Source: Sphingopyxis sp. 113P3 (GTDB taxonomy: Bacteria; Pseudomonadota; Alphaproteobacteria; Sphingomonadales; Sphingomonadaceae). Taken from it: 64,000 nt of DNA. Positions 57,869 to 64,000 of the stretch are shown here, piece after piece; the stretch's first letter is position 1; each line of letters begins with the position of its first letter. The notes under the pieces were generated by a model that saw only the letters and a program-made list of their open reading frames with translations, searched no databases and was not told where the DNA came from. A program made the position numbers and the translations under genes. The stretch spans positions 3,009,501 through 3,073,500 of the forward strand of contig NZ_CP009452.1 of the NCBI RefSeq assembly GCF_001278035.1. The letters run 5' to 3'.

Positions 57869-58638
57869 CTAGGCCGTGGACTCATAAGCGTTGATCCAGA
57901 GGCGTGCTGAGAAGAGCTTGATGGCGGCGAGGAAGTTGTCGGCTCGCTTGTCGTATCGGGTGGCCAAGCCTCTGGCGTGTTTGAGTTTTCCGAAGAAGCG
58001 TTCGATCAGGTTGCGATATCGGTAGAGGAAGGTGCTGAACACAAAGCCCTGCCTGCGATTGCGCTTGGCGGGAATGTTGGCGAAGCCGCCTTGTGCTGTG
58101 ATCCGCGCGCGGATGGCGTCGCTGTCATAGGCCTTGTCGGCGAGGAAGGTGCTGCCTTCCGGCACGGCGCCGAGCAGCGGATCAGCTTGTTTGCAATCGC
58201 TCGCCTGTCCTTCGGACAAGTGCAGCTGGATCGGCAGGCCTCGTCCATCAACCAGTGCGTGGATCTTGGTCGTCAAACCGCCGCGGGAACGTCCCATGCA
58301 GCGATTTGGGTCCCCCTTTTTAAGGTCGCACCGTGCTGGTGGACCCGGATGGAGGAACTGTCGATCATCACCAACTCGCCGTCGAAGGCATGGGAAACTG
58401 CCGTCAGCAGCCGATCCCACACACCGGCTTTGCGCCAGCGCACGAAGCGATTGTAGCAGGTGGTGTGTGGACCATAGCGTTCCGGAATATCCGCCCAGGG
58501 GCTGCCTGTGCGGAACCGCCACAATATCCCGTTGATCACCCGGCGATCATCCACACGTGGCACGCCCCGCGGCTTGTTCGGAAGCAGCGGCTCGATCACA
58601 GACCATTCGAAATCTGTCAGCTCAAAACGGCGACGCAT
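57869..58638 (-). CDS. IS5-family transposase, two overlapping frames
   Basis: Frame A starts at ATG 58638 (RRRFELTDFEWSVIEPLLPN, MIDSSSIRVHQ with a catalytic Asp) and frame B ends at 57869 (GLTTKIHALVDGRGLPIQL, FLADKAYDSDAIRARI, LIERFFGKLKHARGLATRYD). A run A5G5 at 58322-58312 on the minus strand is the likely frameshift site. The stop TAG is completed by the target TA outside the element, a common economy of IS5 transposases. It appears intact. Confidence 0.9.
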
Positions 58639-58711
58639 CTCCAAGACTCCTTTCCCGAGCCTTGAATCAATCACTGCCGCCTCGCGCAACTCAGTTTATG
58701 AGTTTACCGCC
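57872..58711 (-). mobile_element. Second IS5-family insertion sequence (840 bp)
   Basis: Inverted repeats GGCCGTGGACTCATAA and GGCGGTAAACTCATAA and TA duplications at 57870-57871 and 58712-58713 define it. It differs from the copy at 51796. It sits exactly at the end of the ECF sigma gene, and the last base of the sigma stop codon TAG comes from the element. Confidence 0.93.
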
Positions 58712-59619
58712 TAGGCGATCATGTCGCCTGTCAGGTGCCGTAATTTGTCGGGGTTCCGAACGATGTAGACTGCCGTAATCTTGCCGTCCCGTATATCGAG
58801 TGCGGTCGTCTGCACGAGGTCGCGATCGACGCTGATGTAGCCGGGCAGACCGTCGATCTCCACGGTGCGCAGCAGTTGAGCGGTTGGTGCATTCTTCCGC
58901 CGCAGTCCAGCGAACAGGCGCAGCGCGCGATCAAGGCCGCGAATGACGTTGCGAAAGGCCAGGACCTTGCCGCCCCCGTCCGAGTGAATTTCGACATCTT
59001 GGGCAAGCAGCGAGGCAAGGGAGGCAGTGTCGCCGTCGCGAGCGGCAACGAAGAACGCTTGCGTAATCCGGTTTGCCTCAGCCGCTTCGACGCTGAAGCG
59101 TGGTCGTGCCGCCTGCACATGCTTGCGGGCGCGTGAGGCGAGTTGGCGCACCGCTGCCGGCTCGCGGCCCAGCGTCACGGCAATGTCGCTCAACGCGATG
59201 TCAAAAACGTCGTGGAGAAGGAAAGCAGCCCGCTCCAGCGGCGACAGGCGCTCCATCGCGAGCATCAGTGTGACCGTGATATCATCAGCGATCGGTTCAT
59301 CGGGATCGACCGAGTCCATCAGCGGGTCGGGCAACCACGGGCCGACATAGGTTTCGCGTCGTGCGCGTGCAGATTTGAGGCGGTCGAGGCATAGGCGCGT
59401 AACGATCCGCGTCAGATAGGCCTCCGGTGAGTCGATGCCTGCCTCGACTTTTTCCCATCTAAACCAAGCATCCTGCACGACATCTTCGGCCTCGCTGAAT
59501 GAGCCGAGCATTCGATAGCCCAGGCGGACGAGGCGCTTACGCTCACGCTGGAAATCAGCCAAGCGCTGTCTTTGTTCGATCGTTTGCCCAGCCGCTTGCT
59601 CTCGCTCCATCCTCGTCAT
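58711..59619 (-). CDS. ECF41-type RNA polymerase sigma factor
   Basis: The 302-residue protein has ECF regions 2 (RLVRLGYRMLGSFSEAEDVVQDAWFRW) and 4 (LSPLERAAFLLHDVFDIALSDIAVTLGREPAAVRQL) and a C-terminal SnoaL-like extension. All three ECF41 signatures are visible: WLPDPL in the linker, DGGGK and NPDKL near the end. In this group the extension replaces an anti-sigma factor and controls activity. AAGGAGG precedes the ATG at 59619. Its own promoter (59650-59676) has the ECF41 consensus, so it is autoregulated. An IS element lies directly on its stop codon without changing the protein. Confidence 0.93.
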   Translation of the reverse strand: MTRMEREQAAGQTIEQRQRLADFQRERKRLVRLGYRMLGSFSEAEDVVQDAWFRWEKVEAGIDSPEAYLTRIVTRLCLDRLKSARARRETYVGPWLPDPLMDSVDPDEPIADDITVTLMLAMERLSPLERAAFLLHDVFDIALSDIAVTLGREPAAVRQLASRARKHVQAARPRFSVEAAEANRITQAFFVAARDGDTASLASLLAQDVEIHSDGGGKVLAFRNVIRGLDRALRLFAGLRRKNAPTAQLLRTVEIDGLPGYISVDRDLVQTTALDIRDGKITAVYIVRNPDKLRHLTGDMIA

Positions 59620-59649
59620 CTTGCGTCACCTCCTTAGCTCCTCAGTTCT

Positions 59650-59676
59650 GACGAGCCAGCCGGGCCCAGTGTGACA
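59650..59676 (-). promoter_or_regulatory. ECF41 promoter for the sigma gene
   Basis: On the minus strand TGTCACA (59676-59670), 16 bases, then CGTC (59653-59650), an exact match to the published ECF41 consensus TGTCACA-N16-CGTC. It drives the sigma factor itself. Confidence 0.9.
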
Positions 59677-59709
59677 TGATCGCGGGCAGATCCAAAAATT
59701 GTTCCTGCA

Positions 59710-59736
59710 TGTCACATCAGCGCGATCAGTCTCGTC
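59710..59736 (+). promoter_or_regulatory. ECF41 promoter for the decarboxylase-like gene
   Basis: TGTCACA (59710-59716), 16 bases, then CGTC (59733-59736), again exact. It is 46 bases before the ATG at 59783. Confidence 0.9.
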
Positions 59737-59782
59737 AGAGCAAGCGAGCGTCGATTGGACGCCGCTGCAAAGGAATGACGAC

Positions 59783-60238
59783 ATGAATGAGATCAAGCGA
59801 CTGGTTTGGCATGAAGTGGCGCCGAAGGGTGCGCAGGCCCTTTTCGGCGTGCATCATTACATCATCACCGGCACCAATCTGCCGGAAGAGATGATCCACC
59901 TCGTGTTCCTGCGGGTGTCACAGATCAACGGGTGTGCTCATTGCATCGACCTGCATACCCGCGACCTGCTCAAGACGATGCCGCTCGACAAGGTCGTACT
60001 TCTACCGGTCTGGGCCGAAGTGCCCCATTTGTTCGGACCGCAATATTGCGCTGCTCTTGCCTGGGCAGAAGAGGTGACACGGGTCGGTGAAACCCATGCT
60101 TCGGACGATGCCTATACCGCCGCAGCGACCGCGTTCGAGCCGCGCGATCTGGTCGATCTGACGATCGCGATTGCGGCGATGAATGCCTTCAATCGGCTCG
60201 GTGCGCCATTCCGCTTGCCAGTGAAAGCCAAGCCCTGA
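59783..60238 (+). CDS. Carboxymuconolactone decarboxylase/AhpD-like protein
   Basis: The 151-residue protein has the AhpD-like core with the redox pair in NGCAHCIDLHTRDLL (C-x-x-C-x3-H). Such proteins act as peroxidase-like or decarboxylase-like enzymes. Carboxymuconolactone decarboxylases are one of the three standard targets of ECF41 sigma factors, and this gene has an exact ECF41 promoter and is divergent from the sigma gene. AAAGGA precedes the ATG at 59783. The physiological substrate is unknown. Confidence 0.9.
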   Translation: MNEIKRLVWHEVAPKGAQALFGVHHYIITGTNLPEEMIHLVFLRVSQINGCAHCIDLHTRDLLKTMPLDKVVLLPVWAEVPHLFGPQYCAALAWAEEVTRVGETHASDDAYTAAATAFEPRDLVDLTIAIAAMNAFNRLGAPFRLPVKAKP

Positions 60239-60382
60239 CACCCTCAAACTTATTGGATCGACAGACTATCACCGAACGACTGGATCATATGCACCAAGTG
60301 CCGGCGCTGACGCAGAAGCTGCGGGGTCGGACCTTCTCTGCCATCCCCACTGGATTGCGGGACGGACAAAGCTACCAGCTAA

Positions 60383-60447
60383 AGTTCTCACTTTTGTTCG
60401 AGCACGGCCTCAGCAGGAAATGCTAGATTTCCGGGCTTTTTCCGGTG
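60383..60447. repeat. Dispersed short repeat, copy D, abutting tRNA-Arg
   Basis: AGTTCTCACTTTTGTTCG at 60383 aligns with the left end of copy C. The right half is replaced by the 3' end of the tRNA-Arg gene (TGGCGCGCCC), the same bases seen in copy B. Confidence 0.6.
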
Positions 60448-60524
60448 TGGCGCGCCCGGCAGGATTCGAACCTGCGGCCACCCGCTTAGAAGGCGGGTGC
60501 TCTATCCAGCTGAGCTACGGGCGC
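60448..60524 (-). tRNA. tRNA-Arg (anticodon TCT)
   Basis: Read on the minus strand: acceptor GCGCCCG/CGGGCGC, a D-arm with AGCTCAGCTGGATAGAGC, an anticodon loop CTTCTAA (anticodon TCT), a T-arm GCAGGTTCGAATCCTGC and an encoded CCA end. It decodes AGA. Confidence 0.96.
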
Positions 60525-60596
60525 GCGGCACGGCTGTGCGGTTGCGGCGAATAGCGCGGTTTGCGCTGACCGCAAAGCACGTTAAGCAGCGTAGCG

Positions 60597-61382
60597 ATGA
60601 GAGACCCCGAGCCGACCCAGTCCTCCCCAGCCCCCGTCAGCGCAGGGCAGATACGTCATTTTCGCTATTACGATCTCGTGATGGCGGCTTTCGTCGCCAT
60701 CCTTCTGCTTAGCAACATCATCGGGGCGTCGAAGCTGTCGACTGTGGGCAGCGTTACCTTTGGCGCGGGAATCCTGTTTTTTCCACTGAGCTACGTGATC
60801 GGCGACGTGCTGACCGAGGTCTATGGCTATGCGCGGGCACGGCGGGTGATCTGGACCGGCTTTGCCGCGATGATCTTCATGGCTGTCATGAGCTGGGTCG
60901 TCGTTGCGATGCCCGCCGACCGCGACTGGGGCTGCGCAGGCGCGGACCTTCTTTTGCTGAAGACGGCCGGCGAGGGAACAGGACCCATCTGCCAGGCGAC
61001 CTATGAAAGCGTGTTCGGCAGCACCTGGCGCATCGTCGTTGCGTCGATCACGGCCTTCTGGGCGGGCGAGTTCGTCAACAGTTACGTTTTGGCGCGCATG
61101 AAGCTTTGGACCCGAGGCAAGCACCTCTGGTCGCGAACGATCGGATCGACCATCTTCGGTCAGGCGTTCGACAGCCTCCTCTTCTACCCCATCGCCTTCC
61201 TGGGCATCTGGCCGACGCATCTTGTCGTGACCGTGATGATCACCAACTGGCTGATGAAAGTGGGATGGGAAGTGGTTCTCACGCCCGTCACCTATGCCGT
61301 GGTGGGCTTGCTCAAGCGGCGCGAAGGCGTCGACGTGTACGACGAGGGAACCGACTTCAATCCCTTTGGCGCCAAGGTTTGA
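60597..61382 (+). CDS. yhhQ: Queuosine precursor transporter YhhQ (VUT family)
   Basis: This 261-residue membrane protein has about six helices and the VUT/YhhQ signatures (FVAILLLSNIIGASKLSTVG, FPLSYVIGDVLTEVYGYARARR, GSTIFGQAFDSLLFYPIAF). YhhQ imports queuosine precursors such as preQ0/preQ1. The ATG at 60597 is next to the tRNA gene, on the opposite strand. Confidence 0.9.
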   Translation: MRDPEPTQSSPAPVSAGQIRHFRYYDLVMAAFVAILLLSNIIGASKLSTVGSVTFGAGILFFPLSYVIGDVLTEVYGYARARRVIWTGFAAMIFMAVMSWVVVAMPADRDWGCAGADLLLLKTAGEGTGPICQATYESVFGSTWRIVVASITAFWAGEFVNSYVLARMKLWTRGKHLWSRTIGSTIFGQAFDSLLFYPIAFLGIWPTHLVVTVMITNWLMKVGWEVVLTPVTYAVVGLLKRREGVDVYDEGTDFNPFGAKV

Positions 61383-61387
61383 CCTCC

Positions 61388-61789
61388 ATGACCCTGATTG
61401 AACTTGCCTCGCTCTTCGAGGAGCGCAAAAGCTGGATCGTGACAGCAAGCGCGCTCGATAAGGATGCCTTGCATATCTATTTCGGCATGGCGCTGTTTGT
61501 GGTTGTCCGGCTGATCTGGCGCTGGCGCGGCGGCTGGCTCGTTGCCTGGCTGGCGGTGCTCGCGATGGCGTGCGGCGGCGAATGGCTCGACATCACGGCT
61601 GAGCGAAGCCATGCTGTCGTTCGTCCTGATCCTGAGCATTGGCACGACATCTGGAACACGATGTTCTGGCCGACGGTCCTGCTCCTGATCGGCCGGTGGC
61701 TGCAGCCTGCCGCAACGCAGACCTGCAAAACCGAGGCGCCTATAGCGGTTTCAGACGAGAGCGCCGAGCGCAGCCTCGAACAGGCGTAG
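61388..61789 (+). CDS. Small membrane protein of unknown function
   Basis: The 133-residue protein starts five bases after yhhQ. It has three likely membrane segments ([52 protein letters not shown]) with charged loops and a polar C-terminus. Its organisation recalls VanZ-like proteins, but I would not assign it. Its end overlaps the convergent purQ by 39 bases. Confidence 0.72.
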   Translation: MTLIELASLFEERKSWIVTASALDKDALHIYFGMALFVVVRLIWRWRGGWLVAWLAVLAMACGGEWLDITAERSHAVVRPDPEHWHDIWNTMFWPTVLLLIGRWLQPAATQTCKTEAPIAVSDESAERSLEQA

Positions 61790-62416
61790 CCCGTCGGTAC
61801 CGCCGTGCGCGGCATCGATCGCGCGCTCGGGGTGCGGCATCATGCCAAGAACATTGCCTTCATCGTTCAGAACGCCCGCAATGTCACGCGCCGAGCCATT
61901 GACCGGAGCGGCATAGCGAAACGCCACGCGCCCCTCGCCCTCGATCCGGTCGAGCGTCGCGGCGTCGGCGAAATAATTGCCATCATGGTGCGCAACCGGA
62001 ATGTCGATCGCCTCGCCCGCGCTGTAGCCGGCGGTAAACAGCGACTGGCTGTTCTCGACAGTGAGCGGCACAGTGCGGCACACAAAATTGAGCCCCGCGT
62101 TGCGCATCAATGCACCGGGAAGCAGCCCCGCCTCGGTCAGCACCTGGAAGCCGTTGCAAACCCCGAGCACCGGCACGCCCCGCGCTGCGGCGTCGGCAAC
62201 GCTCCGCAGGATCGGCGAGCGAGCGGCCATTGCCCCCGAGCGAAGATAATCGCCGTAGGAGAAGCCCCCCGGCAGAGCGATGAAGTCGGTGCCGTCCGGA
62301 AGCGCGGTTTCGCGGTGCCAGACCATGGCCGGCGCGCGACCGGTGACACGCTCGAGTGCGACCGCCATGTCGCGGTCGCAGTTGGAACCGGGAAAGACGA
62401 TGACGGCGGTCTTCAT
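61751..62416 (-). CDS. purQ: Phosphoribosylformylglycinamidine synthase subunit PurQ
   Basis: The 221-residue glutaminase subunit has the class I amidotransferase site ([16 protein letters not shown], the nucleophile in [19 protein letters not shown], and the closing His-Glu in GMMPHPERA). It supplies ammonia for step four of purine synthesis with PurS and PurL. It lies 19 bases after purS. Confidence 0.96.
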   Translation of the reverse strand: MKTAVIVFPGSNCDRDMAVALERVTGRAPAMVWHRETALPDGTDFIALPGGFSYGDYLRSGAMAARSPILRSVADAAARGVPVLGVCNGFQVLTEAGLLPGALMRNAGLNFVCRTVPLTVENSQSLFTAGYSAGEAIDIPVAHHDGNYFADAATLDRIEGEGRVAFRYAAPVNGSARDIAGVLNDEGNVLGMMPHPERAIDAAHGGTDGLRLFEAALGALV

Positions 62417-62435
62417 GGCGTGTCTCCCTGGCCGC

Positions 62436-62666
62436 TCAGGCCCGCTCGATCCGGTAATTCTCGATCACGGTATTGGCCAGCAGCTTCGCGCACATGGCGT
62501 CGAGATCGGCATCGCTGACCCCGTCGGCGACCTCGAGTTCGATGAAGCGGCCGGCGCGCACGTCGCTGACGCCGCTGAAGCCCAATCCCTCCAGCGCATG
62601 ATGGATCGCCTTGCCCTGCGGGTCGAGAACCCCCGGTTTGAGCGTCACGTAGACCTGGACTTTCAT
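62436..62666 (-). CDS. purS: Phosphoribosylformylglycinamidine synthase subunit PurS
   Basis: The 76-residue protein ([51 protein letters not shown]) is a full-length PurS, which joins PurQ to PurL in organisms with the multi-subunit enzyme. It faces the bfd gene. Confidence 0.95.
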   Translation of the reverse strand: MKVQVYVTLKPGVLDPQGKAIHHALEGLGFSGVSDVRAGRFIELEVADGVSDADLDAMCAKLLANTVIENYRIERA

Positions 62667-62770
62667 GAAGCAAACCTTTGCGAGAGGGCGCGGGGACGAT
62701 GGGCGCGCCTATGCCCGCGAATCACTCCGCGGGCAAGGGCGAGGCCCGCGAAAATATCCTTTTCCCGGAT

Positions 62771-62846
62771 TGCGAACCACTCGCATCTTTCTTGTTGCGA
62801 ATCGGTCGCACTATCCCTAGACGGAAGTTGTTGAGAAGGATTCGCA
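62771..62846 (+). promoter_or_regulatory. Three Fur-like boxes upstream of bfd
   Basis: Sites TGCGAACCACTCGCA (62771-62785), TGCGAATCGGTCGCA (62796-62810) and TGAGAAGGATTCGCA (62832-62846) each match a 7-1-7 palindrome TGCGAAT-N-ATTCGCA, an alphaproteobacterial iron box, at 12 of 14 positions. The last ends one base before the bfd start, so binding should block bfd expression when iron is replete. Confidence 0.6.
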
Positions 62847-62847
62847 T

Positions 62848-63021
62848 ATGGTCGTCTGTGTCTGCAACGCAATAAGAGAAAGCGATTTGCGCGACGTCGC
62901 GAAGAACGGCCAATTGCGGAGCGCCAAGGCCGCCTATGCGCAACTGGGTCGCAAACCCAAATGCGGCCAATGCCTGTCATTCGCTCGCAATATCATCAGC
63001 GACGTTGCCGCGACGGCCTGA
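62848..63021 (+). CDS. bfd: Bacterioferritin-associated ferredoxin Bfd
   Basis: The 57-residue protein carries the four cluster ligands C4, C6, C39 and C42 (MVVCVCNAI, KCGQC) of the BFD-type [2Fe-2S] fold. Bfd delivers electrons to bacterioferritin to mobilise stored iron. It is followed 96 bases later by bfr and preceded by the Fur-like boxes. It is shorter than the usual gene-finding cut-off and easily missed. Confidence 0.92.
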   Translation: MVVCVCNAIRESDLRDVAKNGQLRSAKAAYAQLGRKPKCGQCLSFARNIISDVAATA

Positions 63022-63074
63022 TTTTCCTCGAAATTCAGCCATATTCATCCTTGGCCTCCTTGGGTCGGGGCGGG

Positions 63075-63080
63075 TATAAT
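63075..63080 (+). promoter_or_regulatory. TATAAT -10 element of bfr
   Basis: A consensus TATAAT lies 37 bases before the bfr start, with a TTGGCC-like -35 about 18 bases upstream. This suggests bfr has its own promoter besides the bfd one. Confidence 0.5.
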
Positions 63081-63117
63081 GCCGCCTCCCACCCAAGACA
63101 CAGAACAGGACAAGGCA

Positions 63118-63600
63118 ATGAAGGGCGACGAAAAGGTCATCGATTTCCTCAACCAAGCGCTGAAGAATGAACTGACCGCGATCAACCAATATTGGCTTCA
63201 TTACCGGATGCTCGACAATTGGGGCATCAAACGGTTGGCCGAGTTCGAGCGACACGAGTCGATCGACGAGATGAAGCACGCCGACCAGCTTGCCGACCGC
63301 ATCCTGTTTCTTGGCGGACTGCCCAATTTCCAGATGCTCGGCCGGCTGCGCGTCGGCGAGACGGTCGAGGAGATTCTGAAAGCGGACCTGGCGCTTGAGG
63401 AAGAGGCCATTCCCCTGCTCAAGGACGCAATTGCCCATGCGGAAAGCGTTCGCGATTATGTCAGCCGCGAGCTCTTCGCCCACATCCTCGAAAGCGAGGA
63501 GGAGCATGTCGACGAACTGGAAAAACAGTTCGACATGATCGAGCGCATGGGCATCGAAAACTATATCCAGCTCCAGTCGAAGCCCGCCAGCGACGATTGA
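63118..63600 (+). CDS. bfr: Bacterioferritin Bfr
   Basis: The 160-residue protein has ferroxidase ligands Glu18, Glu51 and His54 and the haem Met52 (ESIDEMKHADQLADRILFL), plus ESEEEHVDELEKQ with further ligands near the end. It forms a 24-mer that stores iron and is normal in length. AAGG precedes the ATG. Its neighbour bfd provides the release partner. Confidence 0.97.
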   Translation: MKGDEKVIDFLNQALKNELTAINQYWLHYRMLDNWGIKRLAEFERHESIDEMKHADQLADRILFLGGLPNFQMLGRLRVGETVEEILKADLALEEEAIPLLKDAIAHAESVRDYVSRELFAHILESEEEHVDELEKQFDMIERMGIENYIQLQSKPASDD

Positions 63601-63634
63601 TTTCAAGCGAAAGAGCGACAATTTTCGGCTCATA

Positions 63635-63664
63635 AGAGAGGCGCTGCACGGTGCCTCTCTTTTT
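63635..63664 (+). terminator. Rho-independent terminator after bfr
   Basis: AGAGAGGC pairs with GCCTCTCT around a ten-base loop, followed by a T run. Confidence 0.88.
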
Positions 63665-63805
63665 CGCTTGTATTTGCTACTAAGTCGCAATAGCATTTCC
63701 TTGCAGTCCCCTCCTGCCGGCTGCTGCGCCCGCGCGGCGGCCGGCATCTTTTTAGGAACCCGCTGGGAACGGCCGATCGCGGGCCCATATTTTTCGGGAG
63801 CACCG

Positions 63806-64000
63806 ATGACTGGTGGCACAATCGTGCAACGATTGATCGAACAACCGCTGGTCCGCGACCTTGAGGCCCGGGCCGCGCAGGCGGTTCTGGCGCTGCGCCA
63901 TTGTATCGCCTGTCGCCGCACGGGGCGCGACCCCCAGCCCGAGCTCGAGCGGCGCTGGGAGGCTGAGGCTGCGGCGCGGCGTTTCCAGCTGGCGCTCGTA
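63806..64000 (+). CDS. 5' part of an unidentified gene
   Basis: An open frame starts ATG at 63806 (MTGGTIVQRLIEQPLVRDLE) and runs to the right edge without a stop, 65 codons. It contains a CIACR motif (RHCIACRRTG) and is helical. No strong ribosome binding site is seen, so it could be an incidental frame. Confidence 0.4.
   Translation, partial: MTGGTIVQRLIEQPLVRDLEARAAQAVLALRHCIACRRTGRDPQPELERRWEAEAAARRFQLALV

Noticed and set aside
57872..58711. Suspected truncation of the ECF sigma factor by the IS element
   Set aside because: All C-terminal ECF41 motifs including NPDKL are present and the stop codon lies just at the junction, so the protein looks complete.

Overview
The window looks like a chromosomal segment of a Sphingomonadales alphaproteobacterium, most likely Sphingopyxis or a close relative. 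I judge this from the high GC content, the TonB-dependent receptors, the circularly permuted two-piece tmRNA with tag ANDNEALALAA, the order carA-carB-greA / yqeY-dnaG-rpoD, and a complete hut locus using the HutF/HutG route. No species can be fixed from sequence reading alone.

Layout. 1-9.1 kb: a TonB receptor gene broken by an ISAs1-family element (perfect 10-bp target duplication), a second intact receptor, and two exported sulfatases flanking a TetR-type regulator with related operator-like palindromes in both divergent promoters. 9.1-12.5 kb: acyl-CoA type catabolic enzymes (hotdog hydratase, crotonase, SDR, nitronate monooxygenase-like). 12.7-14.2 kb: a COG4529-type flavoprotein. 14.2-21.5 kb: the histidine utilisation locus, hutC-hutF facing hutI-hutH-hutG-hutU across an 18-bp perfect palindrome. 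21.5-27.4 kb: a lipoprotein formylglycine-generating enzyme with both catalytic cysteines, a DUF2339 multi-pass protein and an acyl-CoA synthetase. 27.6-33.3 kb: a small tail-motif protein, ssrA, mscL, lemA with three TPM-domain genes, a Nudix hydrolase, a rhomboid protease and greA. 33.4-43 kb: carB, a small unknown gene, carA, yqeY, dnaG, rpoD. 43-49.8 kb: a pspC-like gene behind a textbook sigma-54 promoter, an unknown gene, a MoxR ATPase, a GFA protein, a soluble chemoreceptor, an MgtC-like protein, an Rrf2 regulator and a methyltransferase.

49.8-60.5 kb is an accessory segment ending at tRNA-Arg(TCT). It carries four copies or fragments of one short dispersed repeat, two IS5-family elements (TA duplications), an OmpA-type lipoprotein gene split inside its signal peptide, two unknown envelope proteins, and opposite them a 909-residue protein joining an OmpR-type winged helix, a complete Ser/Thr kinase, one membrane segment and a TPR-like periplasmic domain. 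Next to it is an ECF41-type sigma factor divergent from a carboxymuconolactone decarboxylase-like gene. Both promoters match TGTCACA-N16-CGTC exactly, so the unit looks self-contained and autoregulated.

60.5-64 kb returns to core genes: a YhhQ-type transporter, a small membrane protein, purQ, purS, then bfd and bfr behind three Fur-like boxes, and the start of an unknown gene running off the window.

Working together: the sulfatases need the formylglycine made by an FGE, and an FGE candidate lies 12 kb away, itself predicted to be exported. The hut genes form a full pathway from histidine to glutamate and formate. The kinase-regulator and its divergent envelope genes are the best candidate for an uncharacterised signalling system.
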